64,000 nt of DNA from DASZBX01 sp035943635 (GTDB lineage: Bacteria; Actinomycetota; Actinomycetes; Streptomycetales; Catenulisporaceae), in contig DASZBX010000047.1 of NCBI GenBank assembly GCA_035943635.1, positions 52,102-116,101 on the forward strand. The letters run 5' to 3'. Below, in pieces: positions 17,046 through 25,148 of this stretch. The translations under genes and the position numbers were made by a program. The notes beneath the pieces were generated by a model. The model saw only the letters and a program-made list of their open reading frames with translations. It made no database searches and was not told the origin of the DNA. Every line of letters starts with the position of its first letter. The stretch's first letter is position 1.

Positions 17046-17497
17046 GACTCGCATTCCCCGTCGGACGGCGCGTCCTGGTCCACCGGCGCCCACAGGCTGG
17101 GCAGGTTGACCACGACGCCCTCCTGGCTGCTGCGGGCGATGATCACCACCGCCTCCTCGCCGCCGGGGTTCTCCTCGCGGTGCGGGACGAACGGCGGCAC
17201 GAAGATGTAGTCCCCGGGCTCGGTCTCGATCCGCACCTCGTCCGCGCCCTCGGCGAAGACGAAGGCCGGGTGCCCGCTGAGCACGTAGATCGCGGTCTCG
17301 GCGGCGCCGTGGTGGTGGTCGCCGGAGTTGGTCAGCGGCGCGACGTGGGTCTGGCCCATCCACACCTTCGAGGAGCCGACCGTCTTGCCGGAGACGGCCT
17401 CCAGCCGGGTCATCCCGGTGGTCTGGTCGGTGTCGCCGGACAGGTCGGCGCCGCGTACGTGGCGCAGCGCGCCGTGCCAGTGGTCGTGCTCGGTCAT
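17042..17497 (-). CDS. Single-domain cupin protein
   Basis: A 151-residue cupin with both metal-binding motifs visible: GDHHHGAAETAIYVLSG (His-x-His and Glu) and PGDYIFVPPFVPHREEN (final His), so a bound divalent metal is expected. Such small cupins may be dioxygenases or ligand-binding folds; the substrate cannot be read from sequence. GAGG precedes the ATG. It is coupled to the DsbA-like gene by a 4-bp overlap and lies 93 bases after the Rrf2 gene, so all three may form one transcript. Confidence 0.85.
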   Translation of the reverse strand: MTEHDHWHGALRHVRGADLSGDTDQTTGMTRLEAVSGKTVGSSKVWMGQTHVAPLTNSGDHHHGAAETAIYVLSGHPAFVFAEGADEVRIETEPGDYIFVPPFVPHREENPGGEEAVVIIARSSQEGVVVNLPSLWAPVDQDAPSDGECES

Positions 17498-17590
17498 GAT
17501 CGGTCCTCGGCTTTCGGGCAGGTCGGGGTAAGGAAAGAGTAAGCGTGAAGTGGTGCGTGCGCAGGCGGGGGTGCGGGCTCGGGCCCGGGC

Positions 17591-18007
17591 TCAGGCGGTG
17601 ACGGCGAGCGCGCCGGTGACCAGGTCGGCCACGCTGATCCCGTTCAGCAGCTCCTCGGTGCGCGAACGCAGCAGCAGCCACAGCACGGAGATCTGCCCGG
17701 CCGGTTCCGGGTAGGCCAGGGTCTCGGGCTCCTCGCCGTTGACGGTCAGCAGGGTGCCGTCCACCGCCGCGACCACCTGGGCCAGGGTGATGGTCTCGGC
17801 CGCGCGGCCGAGCCAGTACCCGCCCTCGCAGCCGCGCTGGCTGCGCACCAGGCCCGCCTGGCGCAGGTCCCGGACCACGGCCTTGAGGAACCGGTACGGG
17901 ATCTGCTGGGAGTTGGCGATGCCCTCGCAGGTGAGCGGGCGGGAGGTGTCCGCACCCAGCTCCACCAGCACGCGGATGGCGTAGTCGGTTCGCGCGGAGA
18001 TTCGCAT
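17591..18007 (-). CDS. Rrf2-family transcriptional regulator
   Basis: A 138-residue Rrf2 protein. The winged helix is clear: MRISARTDYAIRVLVELG, IANSQQIPYRFLKAVVRDL (recognition helix region) and QRGCEGGYWLGR (wing). The three-Cys cluster used by IscR/NsrR to bind Fe-S is missing; only isolated Cys residues remain, so it resembles the cluster-free CymR type that senses cysteine status through partner proteins. It is divergent from the FMN reductase gene and probably controls it and the sulfur operon through TGTCA/TGACA repeats. AAGGA precedes the ATG. The regulon assignment is inference. Confidence 0.88.
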   Translation of the reverse strand: MRISARTDYAIRVLVELGADTSRPLTCEGIANSQQIPYRFLKAVVRDLRQAGLVRSQRGCEGGYWLGRAAETITLAQVVAAVDGTLLTVNGEEPETLAYPEPAGQISVLWLLLRSRTEELLNGISVADLVTGALAVTA

Positions 18008-18037
18008 CGGCGATCTGGTCCTTCTCGCGGGAGGAAG

Positions 18038-18078
18038 GTGTCAGGGCTTGACACACCGGCACCCTATCAAAATAGACT
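18038..18078 (+). promoter_or_regulatory. Promoter and inverted repeat in front of the FMN reductase gene
   Basis: GTGTCA, five bases and TGACAC form a perfect inverted repeat at 18038-18054. It contains the -35 hexamer TTGACA (18048-18053). An AT-rich stretch with TAGACT at 18073-18078 is the probable -10; the 19-base spacer is long, and AATAGA two bases earlier gives 17. The repeat shares TGTCA/TGACA with the sulfur operon promoter. Confidence 0.55.
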
Positions 18079-18201
18079 CATCATGGTGTCCTTTCCAGGG
18101 GAGGCGTCCGCGGCACCGGACCTCCTCCCGTCGCAGTCCTGCTCCGGGCCCCGCGCGGCGGCGCGCCCCACCCCCGACCGACGAAAGCGACCCCGATCGC
18201 C

Positions 18202-18786
18202 ATGGCTACCATCCTGACCGTCTCCGCCAGCCCGTCCGCCCGTTCCAAGACCGCCCGCACCCGCCACCTGATCGACCGCTACCTGATCGCCGCCGGGCAC
18301 ACCGTGCACTCGCTCGACGTGCGCGACCTGCCGCCGGCCGAACTGCTCGCCGCGGACACCCGGCACCCGGCGATCGCCGCCGCGGTGAACCTGTTCGAGC
18401 AGGCCGACGGAGTGATCGTCGCGACCCCGGTGTACAAGGCCTCGTACTCCGGGCTGCTCAAGACCCTGCTGGACCTGCTGCCGCAGCGCGCGCTGGCCGA
18501 CAAGGTGGTGCTGCCGCTGGCCACCGGCGGGTCGCTGGCGCACGTGCTCGTGCTCGACTACGCGCTGCGCCCGGTGCTGACCGCGCTCGGTTCCTCGGAG
18601 GTCGTGCACGGGTACTTCCTGCTCGACCAGTTCATCACCCTGGACCTGGACGGCGAGGCGGACGGCGAGGGCGAGACCGGCCGGGTGACCCTGGCCGCGG
18701 ACGCGCAGGAGTCCCTGCTGCGGGCGGTGGACCGGTTCACCTCGGCCCTGGGCAACCGCCGGCCGGTCGCGGCGCTCGCCGCCTGA
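18202..18786 (+). CDS. ssuE: NAD(P)H-dependent FMN reductase, SsuE type
   Basis: A 194-residue flavodoxin-fold reductase supplying FMNH2. It shows the N-terminal phosphate-binding loop VSASPSARSKT, the ATPVYKASYSGLLKTLLDLLP helix typical of SsuE/MsuE, and PLATGGSLAH. Length is right for SsuE (about 190). It is transcribed away from the Rrf2-cupin-DsbA genes and next to the sulfur operon, whose three luciferase-like monooxygenases and SfnB/DszC-like enzyme would need its product. A weak purine-rich Shine-Dalgarno precedes the ATG; there are about 120 untranslated bases after the likely promoter. Confidence 0.9.
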   Translation: MATILTVSASPSARSKTARTRHLIDRYLIAAGHTVHSLDVRDLPPAELLAADTRHPAIAAAVNLFEQADGVIVATPVYKASYSGLLKTLLDLLPQRALADKVVLPLATGGSLAHVLVLDYALRPVLTALGSSEVVHGYFLLDQFITLDLDGEADGEGETGRVTLAADAQESLLRAVDRFTSALGNRRPVAALAA

Positions 18787-18845
18787 GGCGTATCCGGGCT
18801 CTCCTATGATGGCGGCGTCGGCGGCGTGGGCCGCGGCGCGCGGGG

Positions 18846-19250
18846 TCAGTTCTCCCGCGCGGCCGTGCTCACGTCGCCGTCCTCGTAGTCGTCCTCGTTC
18901 TGGTGCCAGGGGCGCCAGGGCAGTGCGGTGCGCCAGGTGTTCCCGCCGGACGCCCAGTCCTGCAGTATCCGCGCGACCGGCTCGACCCCGGCCAGTTCCG
19001 GCTGCGGCTCGATCCGGGCCTGGAAGTGCCGCTCCGGGCAGCCCTCCCGGTACTCGATCTGGTAGCTGTGGTCATCGTTCAGATACACCTGCATGTAGTG
19101 CTGGCCGAGCGGCTTGACGCTCAGGCGTTCGACGATCACGAACCGGAACTTCATGTTCAGGTCGGCGAGCAGGTCGTGCAGTTTGGTCTGGGACGGGTCG
19201 TCCCAGCTCTTCCCGTCCCACTCGATCGCCCGCAGTTTCGGCTTGGCCAT
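18846..19250 (-). CDS. Conserved hypothetical protein
   Basis: A 134-residue acidic soluble protein beginning MAKPKLRAIEWDGKSW, with many aromatic residues and a C terminus rich in Asp and Glu. No known motif. TAGAAT lies 7 bases before the chosen ATG, with no Shine-Dalgarno, so the mRNA is probably leaderless; an ATG three codons upstream would sit inside the -10. It looks like an immunity or housekeeping protein widespread in actinomycetes, but I cannot assign a function. Confidence 0.7.
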   Translation of the reverse strand: MAKPKLRAIEWDGKSWDDPSQTKLHDLLADLNMKFRFVIVERLSVKPLGQHYMQVYLNDDHSYQIEYREGCPERHFQARIEPQPELAGVEPVARILQDWASGGNTWRTALPWRPWHQNEDDYEDGDVSTAAREN

Positions 19251-19559
19251 GTCGCGCATTCTACGAGTTGCGCAAAGGGCGCGATACGGCTGACCAGGGT
19301 GCGCCCGGCGTGCGGGCGGTGCGTGACCGCGATGCGAGCGGAAAGTGATCACGGCGCGGTCCCCGGCGGCCGGAGCGCCCGAGCGTATTCGAACGCTCAC
19401 AATCGGTGGAGGGTATCGCCGGGCGGTCGTCGGGGTCTGCGATCCGTCCCGCCTCGGGTCGCCCGATCCTTCTTGGGGGGCGCTGGATGAGCCGGATCGG
19501 TGCCCGGCTCGGCCGTAATTGTCGGCGGGCCGGGCCGTCCACCTGGGATGATCGTCGGC
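19251..19559. other. Intergenic region between divergent genes
   Basis: 309 bases between the hypothetical gene (minus) and the ribonuclease Z gene (plus). Apart from the likely -10 TAGAAT of the minus-strand gene at 19258-19263, nothing clear is visible: no repeat, RNA gene or conserved short frame. Confidence 0.4.
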
Positions 19560-20489
19560 ATGAGAGAGCTAGTGATCCTGGGCACGGCCTCCCAGGTGCC
19601 CACCCGCGAACGCAACCACAACGGCTACTTCCTGCGCTGGGACGAGCACGGCCTCCTGTTCGACCCCGGAGACGGCATCCAGCGGCAGATGGTGCACATG
19701 GGGATCGCGGCCTCCGACATCACCCGGATCTGCGTCACCCACTTCCACGGCGACCACTGTTTCGGGCTGCCCGGGGTGATCTCGCGGCTCGCGCTGGACG
19801 ACGTGCAGCACCCGGTGCACTGCCACTATCCGGCGTCCGGGAAGGACCTGTTCGACCGGCTGCGCTGGACCCGGGACGAGTTCGCCGAGCGGGTGCTGCG
19901 GGAGGAACCGGCCGAGGGCCCGCGCACGCTGCTGGCCCAGGACGCGACGATGCGCTTGGAGGCGGTCCGGCTGGACCACGGCGTGGAGAGCCACGGCTAC
20001 CGGCTGACCGAGCCGGACGGGCGCCGGATGCTGCCGGACCGGCTGGCCGCCGCCGGGCTGCGCGGACCGGCGATCAGCGAGGTGCAGCGGCTCGGGCAGA
20101 TCGAGGTCGACGGGCGCACGGTCACTCTGGCCGAGGTCAGCGAGCACCGGCCCGGGCAGGTGTTCGCCTTCGTCATGGACACCCGGCTGTGCGACGGCGT
20201 GTACGAACTCGCTCAGGGTACGGACATGCTCGTGATCGAGTCCACCTTCCTGGACGAGGACCGGAAGCCGGCCGCCGACTACGGCCACATGACCGCGCGC
20301 CAGGCCGCCGAGGTCGCGGCCGCGGCGGGTGTCCGAACCCTGGTTCTCACGCACTTCTCCCAGCGCTACCCCGAGCCGGACCGGTTCGAACGGGAGGCGC
20401 GCGAGGTGTTCGAGGGCGAACTCGTCGTGGCCGCGGACCTGACCCGGGTCGCGGTGCCGGAGCGCCGGGTGGTGGGCGAGCGGGCGTGA
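19560..20489 (+). CDS. rnz: Ribonuclease Z / metallo-beta-lactamase-fold nuclease
   Basis: A 309-residue metallo-beta-lactamase-fold protein that trims tRNA 3' ends. The zinc motif is THFHGDHCFGLPG (HxHxDH), preceded by ILGTASQVPTRERNHNGY and FDPGDGIQRQ. Further ligands are in LDHGVESHGYRL, MDTRLCDG and LTHFSQRY. These match the RNase Z order (about 300 aa). The ATG at 19560 starts the conserved RELVILGTA strand; a start 20 codons upstream is not conserved. It stands alone, followed by the P450 remnant. Confidence 0.9.
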   Translation: MRELVILGTASQVPTRERNHNGYFLRWDEHGLLFDPGDGIQRQMVHMGIAASDITRICVTHFHGDHCFGLPGVISRLALDDVQHPVHCHYPASGKDLFDRLRWTRDEFAERVLREEPAEGPRTLLAQDATMRLEAVRLDHGVESHGYRLTEPDGRRMLPDRLAAAGLRGPAISEVQRLGQIEVDGRTVTLAEVSEHRPGQVFAFVMDTRLCDGVYELAQGTDMLVIESTFLDEDRKPAADYGHMTARQAAEVAAAAGVRTLVLTHFSQRYPEPDRFEREAREVFEGELVVAADLTRVAVPERRVVGERA

Positions 20490-20606
20490 GGCGCATGCGG
20501 GCGTATATGGGTTCGAAGATGCTCGGCGAGGGGGACGAGTAGAGCGCAGGCCCAGTGGCCGGCCCGCAAACCGCCCGCTCCGTGCGGCCCGGCGAAGGAG
20601 TCCACC

Positions 20607-20936
20607 GTGACGTCGGACAGCGAACTCGTAGACATGATGGCGGCGGCCGGCTCCGTCGAAGCGGCGCAGCATCTGCTCGCCACCGGCGCGGTACACCGCG
20701 CCGTCCTGCCCACCGGAGTCGAAGTGTGGCTGGTCGCGCGCTACGCCGAGGCGGTCGCGGCGCTGAGCGACTCGCGGCTGTCGGTCCGCGCGGGCGCCGA
20801 CCTGTTCGACGGCGGCCTGCTGCCGGCGCAGGTGCGGGCCGCGGCGATCACCAACCTGCTCACGATGGACCCGCCGGACCACACGCGGCTGCGCCGGCTG
20901 GTCTCCGGGGTGTTCACGCTGACCTCGCCGCCGTAG
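20607..20936 (+). pseudogene. Cytochrome P450, N-terminal fragment only
   Basis: 109 residues that match the first quarter of an actinobacterial P450: substrate-side start, VEVWLVARYAEAVAALSD, then the helix C motif MDPPDHTRLRRLVSGVFT. P450 similarity ends at VFT; five unrelated codons and a TAG follow. The I helix, ExxR and the haem Cys are all absent, so it cannot bind haem. GAAGGAG precedes the GTG start, so the fragment may still be translated. The break coincides with the truncated end of the LD-carboxypeptidase gene on the other strand. Confidence 0.8.
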
Positions 20937-21964
20937 GGGATGACCAGCTGCGGGTCGGTGTGGCCGAGGTCGACGTCGAACACTGCCATGGTGTCCGGGG
21001 CGTACGTGGACAGTGCGAGCAGGACCGCCTCGCGCTGGTCGATGACGTAGCGGCGCTTGACGTCCGGGTCGTTCGGCTGTTCCAGGGACCAGGCCTTGGC
21101 GCGGCCCGTCAACAGCGCCGGGAAGCGCGCGAGCATGCCGCGTTCGCCCATGCTGCGCAGGATGTGGAAGACGCTCCTGGCGCTCGGCAACTCCTCGGAC
21201 GTCTCCAGGAACAGCACCTTGCCCTGGTAGGCAGCCGGGTCGCGTTCGATCTCGCGGTCGGCCATCAGCATCCACGCCAGGACCTCCACGCAGCCGCCCC
21301 AGGCCCGGCCCCGGACGACCCGGTCGGGCCGGTGCCAGATCCAGCCGGCCGAGGGCTGCGAATCCGGTTCGCGCTCGAAGGTGGCCGGGTCGGACCAGTC
21401 GCGGTCGGTGTCGCGGAACCGCTCGGCCGGGCGCAGTTCGTACGGTCCGGAGGTGAACAGGGCGGCGCGCACCGAGTCGGCGGTCAGCGGGTGCGGCGCG
21501 ATCGGGCGGCCGATCTCGCTCATCACGCAGGCGCCGTGGTACCCGACGATGCCCAGATTGTGCAGGAACAGCAGAAGGTTGGTGTTGTCGCTCGAGCCGA
21601 AGAACGGCTTGGGGTTGGCCCGGATCAGGTCGCGGTCCAGATACGGCAGGACGGTGATCTGGTCGTCGCCGCCGATGCAGGCCATCAGTGCCTTGATGCT
21701 CGGGTCGGCGAACGCGGCGTGGATGTCGTCGGCGCGCTGCTGGGGCGTGGCGGCGGGCGCGCGGGTGGTCGGGTACTCGACCGGGTGCAGACCGAACTCT
21801 TCGCGCAGCCGCCGCAGGCCCAGTTCGTAGGGCAGCGGCAGGGCCGCCGGCAGTCGCCCGGTCGACGGCGAGACGACCGCTATCCGGTCGCCGGGCACGG
21901 GTTTGGGCGGATACGCCGGCAGGGGTGGGAGGGTATCCGTGCTTTTGTTCCAGGTCGGTTCCAT
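20741..21964 (-). CDS. LD-carboxypeptidase (LdcA/MccF family) with rearranged C terminus
   Basis: S66-family serine peptidase. The first 345 residues are regular: GDRIAVVSPSTG, the nucleophile region MACIGGDDQI, SDNTNLLLFLHNLG, WGGCVEVLAWML, FLETSEE and the C-terminal GHTDPQLVIPYGG with the catalytic His. After that the usual last 10-12 residues are replaced by about 60 residues read antisense through the P450 fragment, ending at 20741. Such enzymes cleave LD-peptides of peptidoglycan or give self-immunity to peptide-nucleotide antibiotics. All catalytic parts remain, so the protein may still work. No Shine-Dalgarno; TACCCT seven bases before the ATG suggests a leaderless start. Confidence 0.82.
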   Translation of the reverse strand: MEPTWNKSTDTLPPLPAYPPKPVPGDRIAVVSPSTGRLPAALPLPYELGLRRLREEFGLHPVEYPTTRAPAATPQQRADDIHAAFADPSIKALMACIGGDDQITVLPYLDRDLIRANPKPFFGSSDNTNLLLFLHNLGIVGYHGACVMSEIGRPIAPHPLTADSVRAALFTSGPYELRPAERFRDTDRDWSDPATFEREPDSQPSAGWIWHRPDRVVRGRAWGGCVEVLAWMLMADREIERDPAAYQGKVLFLETSEELPSARSVFHILRSMGERGMLARFPALLTGRAKAWSLEQPNDPDVKRRYVIDQREAVLLALSTYAPDTMAVFDVDLGHTDPQLVIPYGGEVSVNTPETSRRSRVWSGGSIVSRLVIAAARTCAGSRPPSNRSAPARTDSRESLSAATASA

Positions 21965-22089
21965 GGCGGTGAGGGTAGGCGCAGCGACGGGCTGTGAGCC
22001 ATCGGATTTAGTGTGCACGAACCCTGACGAGTGTTCGCAGCCTGATCGGGTGCTGGTGGGATGACGGCGGGGCCCGGCCTTGCGGCACG

Positions 22090-23142
22090 TCAGGTATCGC
22101 GGCGCCGGGCATTCGCGCGCCGCCGGGCGGAACTGGATCCGAGCACGATGCCCACGCAGACCAGGCCGCTGCCGGTGAGCTGGGCCCAGCCGAGCGAGCC
22201 CGCGCCGAGCGCCGGAGCGCAGGCCGCCGCCGCGATCGGCATCAGGCCGACGAACAGCTGCGCCCGTTCCGGGCCGAGCCGGCGCAGCCCGGCGTACCAG
22301 AGGCAGAAGGCCAGCACGGTGACCGGCAGCGCCTGCCAGAGCAACGCGGCCGTCTCCGGGAGAGTCGGCAGCTGCACGGCGCGCAGTCCGCTCGACCCCA
22401 GCGCGACCACCGCGGACTCGGCCGCCGCCGCGAGGCTGATGTAGGCCGAGAGCGTCAGCGGGCTGATGAGGCGCAGGAGCGGGACCGCGATCAGGCTGAA
22501 GCACACCTCTCCGGCGAGGGCGAGCAGCGAGAACGCCAGCCCGGCGAGGGTGGTGTGGCCGAAGCCCTGCACCACGGCCGCGCCGGCCACCACGAGCAGC
22601 GCCGCGCCGGCCAGCCGCGCGGACGGGCGCCGCCGGGCGAGCAGCGGGACCAGCACGGCGACGACCAGCGGCGAGCAGCCGACCACCACACCCGGAACGG
22701 CCGGCTCGGCGGACCGCTCGGCGGCCAGGATCGCCAGGTTGAAGCCCACGGCGCCGGTCGCGGCGACGAGGGCGATGCGTAGGTGGTTGCGGGGGGTGAG
22801 TTTGGTGGCTGTGGTCGTGGTTGTGATTGCGGGGTTCGCTGGGGTGACGGCCGCGGCCCGGTTCTTGGTGCGGTTCTGGAACCGGATGACGGTGAGCAGG
22901 ACGAGCGCGGCGATGGCGTACCGCAGGGCCTGGCCGGTGGCGTAAGGGTAGTGGTTGAGCAGGTGCGCCGCGCTGAAGGAGGAGCCGACGAGCAGGCAGG
23001 CCGTGGCGCAGAAGCTCATCGCGACCCAGGCCGGGCGCGGGTGGGCCGGGGACTGGGCGTCGGGCTGGGCTTCGGATCGGGGTTCGGATCGGAGTTCTGC
23101 CGGGATGGTGGGCCGTGGGATGACGGGTGCCGAGCTGTCCAT
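22090..23142 (-). CDS. EamA/DMT-family membrane transporter
   Basis: About 350 residues with ten predicted hydrophobic helices in two EamA repeats (first about residues 40-165, second about 180-320), ending in a short Arg-rich cytosolic tail. Typical DMT signatures include ATGQALRYAIAALVLL and AEPAVPGVVVG. It is probably a metabolite or drug exporter. The ATG at 23142 has GAGGA seven bases upstream; a start at 23202 would overlap the divergent regulator gene. Divergent EamA and MocR genes are a common pair in which the PLP-binding regulator controls the exporter. Confidence 0.87.
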   Translation of the reverse strand: MDSSAPVIPRPTIPAELRSEPRSEAQPDAQSPAHPRPAWVAMSFCATACLLVGSSFSAAHLLNHYPYATGQALRYAIAALVLLTVIRFQNRTKNRAAAVTPANPAITTTTTATKLTPRNHLRIALVAATGAVGFNLAILAAERSAEPAVPGVVVGCSPLVVAVLVPLLARRRPSARLAGAALLVVAGAAVVQGFGHTTLAGLAFSLLALAGEVCFSLIAVPLLRLISPLTLSAYISLAAAAESAVVALGSSGLRAVQLPTLPETAALLWQALPVTVLAFCLWYAGLRRLGPERAQLFVGLMPIAAAACAPALGAGSLGWAQLTGSGLVCVGIVLGSSSARRRANARRRDT

Positions 23143-23211
23143 GGGCCAATCCTCGGCGCGAGGAGTGGTCTGGGATAAGGTCCAATCCGATGCCGAGTTC
23201 ATGGACCAATC
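23143..23211. promoter_or_regulatory. Three direct repeats between the transporter and the MocR regulator
   Basis: GG[G/T/A]CCAATC occurs at 23143-23151, 23179-23187 and 23203-23211, spaced 36 and 24 bases start to start. Directly repeated boxes are the usual operator form for MocR/PdxR regulators, which bind as domain-swapped dimers. The middle copy abuts TAAGGT at 23176-23181, the probable -10 of the regulator gene. Confidence 0.5.
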
Positions 23212-25055
23212 GGTTCATGGCCGCCCTGTCCCCGTCGACGAATGAGCCTGCCGTGTCCGAGTCCGTGCCTGAGCCCGACAGAACTCCGGAAGGTGTCGCG
23301 GACGCCACGACCAGCGCGCCCGCCGATGCCGACTGGGCTGCGGGTCCGGCCTGGGAGTTGCTGCTGCCCGCGGTCGCCGGGCCGACCCGCAGTCGCGGTG
23401 TCAAACTGATGGCCGCGTTGCGCGAGGCGATCCGGGACGGTCGGCTGGTCGCGGGGACGCGCCTGCCGTCGAGCCGCGACCTGGCCGCGGATCTACGGGT
23501 GTCGCGCGGACTGGTCACCGAGGTTTACGCCCAGCTGTTGGCCGAGAGCTATCTGGTAGCCCGGCCGGGCGCGGGAACCTGGGTCGCGCAGGTGCATACC
23601 CGGCAGTTGAAGCCGGCCGTGGACCCATCGCGCGAGTACCGGCAGCAGCCGAGTCCGGAATCGCCCGCAGCCCCAGCCGGAGTCGCGGCCAGAGCCGGAG
23701 CCGGAGCTGGAGCCGAAGTCGCGGCTGGAGGTGGAGTCGCAGCTGCGGCTAGAGCCGGGGCCGCAGCCGCAGCCGCAGGCGAGGTGGCCGTGGCTTTGGC
23801 CGTGACTGCGCGATCTCACCGCCAGCCGGTAGAAGCACACCCGGCGATCCAACCGGGCGCCCGGGACGTGATCGACTTCCGTCCCGGCGTCCCGGCGCTG
23901 GCGATGTTCCCGAGGTCGGCGTGGGCGGCGGCGTATCAGCGTGCGGTGACGACCGTGCCGGACCTCGCTCTCGGCTATCCTGATCCGCGCGGCGTGCGCG
24001 AGTTGCGGGTCGCGGTCGCCGAGATGCTCGCGCGCCGTCGCGGGGTGGCCGTCCATGAAGACAGCCTGCTGATCTGCTCCGGGGTGAGCCAGGCGTTGAC
24101 CCTGCTCGCGCGGGTGGCCGCCCATCACGGGCATCGCACGGTCGCGGTGGAGGATCCCGGTAGCCCGCCTGAGATTCCGCTGCTCGAAGACGCGGGCCTG
24201 CGCGCGATCCCGGTAGCGGTCGACGACTCCGGCATCGACATGCGGGCCCTGATGCACTCGGGCACCCGGATGTTCGTCGGCACGCCCGCGCACCAGTTCC
24301 CCACCGGGATCGCCTACACGCCCGAGCGCCGGGCCGCGCTGCTCGGCTGGGCCCGGGAGAACCGGGGCCTGATCGTCGAAGACGACTACGACGGCGAATT
24401 CCGGTACGACCGCGCGCCGGTCGGCGCGATGCAGGGCCTCGGGCCGGACCAGGTCGCGTATACGGGATCTGTCAGCAAGTCGCTCGCGCCGGGACTGCGG
24501 CTGGGCTGGCTGGTGCCGCCGCCCGCGCTCTACGACGACCTGGTCGAGGCCAAGCGCGTGAGCGATCTCGGCAACGCCGCCCCGGACCAGGCGGCGCTGG
24601 CCGACTTCATCCGCACCGGACGCTACGACCAGCACCTGCGCCGCTGCCAGCGGACCTACCGGGACCGCCGGGACGCACTGCGGAGCGCGCTGGCCCGGGA
24701 ACTGCCGGACGTGCGCGTGGTCGGCATCGCCGCCGGCCTGCACCTGATCGCGCAGTTCCCGCCGACGTACGGGCCCGCCTCCGCGATCGCCGAACGCGCG
24801 GCCCGGGCCGGGGTCCGGCTCCATCCCGTTGACGGGTACGCGATCGGAAGCAGGCCCGCAGCCGGACCAACCGGACCAACCGGATCTGCCGCTCTGGCCA
24901 GGCCGGCCGCGCCAGCCGAACCAGTCGGCCAGGACGAGTCCGCCTGGGCCCGGATCGTGCTCGGCTACGCGAACCTCACCGGGCACCGGATCGCCGACGC
25001 GGTCACGGCGATGGCCCCGCACCTTCGCGCCCGGACCGAGCCCGGGCGCCGCTGA
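23190..25055 (+). CDS. MocR/PdxR-type transcriptional regulator (GntR plus aminotransferase)
   Basis: A long (621-residue) MocR protein. Residues about 55-135 form the GntR winged helix (LMAALREAIRDGRL, LPSSRDLAADLRVSRGLVTEVY). A low-complexity linker of Ala, Gly, Glu and Arg spans about 150-225, much longer than usual. The fold-type I aminotransferase part carries LGYPDPRGVRELR, IVEDDYDGEF and the PLP Lys motif TGSVSKSLAPGLRLGWL. It probably binds PLP with an amino ligand and controls the divergent EamA exporter. ATG 23190 would be near-leaderless; ATG 23217 is an alternative. Confidence 0.88.
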   Translation: MPSSWTNRFMAALSPSTNEPAVSESVPEPDRTPEGVADATTSAPADADWAAGPAWELLLPAVAGPTRSRGVKLMAALREAIRDGRLVAGTRLPSSRDLAADLRVSRGLVTEVYAQLLAESYLVARPGAGTWVAQVHTRQLKPAVDPSREYRQQPSPESPAAPAGVAARAGAGAGAEVAAGGGVAAAARAGAAAAAAGEVAVALAVTARSHRQPVEAHPAIQPGARDVIDFRPGVPALAMFPRSAWAAAYQRAVTTVPDLALGYPDPRGVRELRVAVAEMLARRRGVAVHEDSLLICSGVSQALTLLARVAAHHGHRTVAVEDPGSPPEIPLLEDAGLRAIPVAVDDSGIDMRALMHSGTRMFVGTPAHQFPTGIAYTPERRAALLGWARENRGLIVEDDYDGEFRYDRAPVGAMQGLGPDQVAYTGSVSKSLAPGLRLGWLVPPPALYDDLVEAKRVSDLGNAAPDQAALADFIRTGRYDQHLRRCQRTYRDRRDALRSALARELPDVRVVGIAAGLHLIAQFPPTYGPASAIAERAARAGVRLHPVDGYAIGSRPAAGPTGPTGSAALARPAAPAEPVGQDESAWARIVLGYANLTGHRIADAVTAMAPHLRARTEPGRR

Positions 25056-25148
25056 AACCGCCTATATCAGCACCCGCACAAAGATGCCGTCCCCGATGGG
25101 AGAATACAGATGCACCGCATCCGGCACCGGGGATAGGGTGGTCACGCC

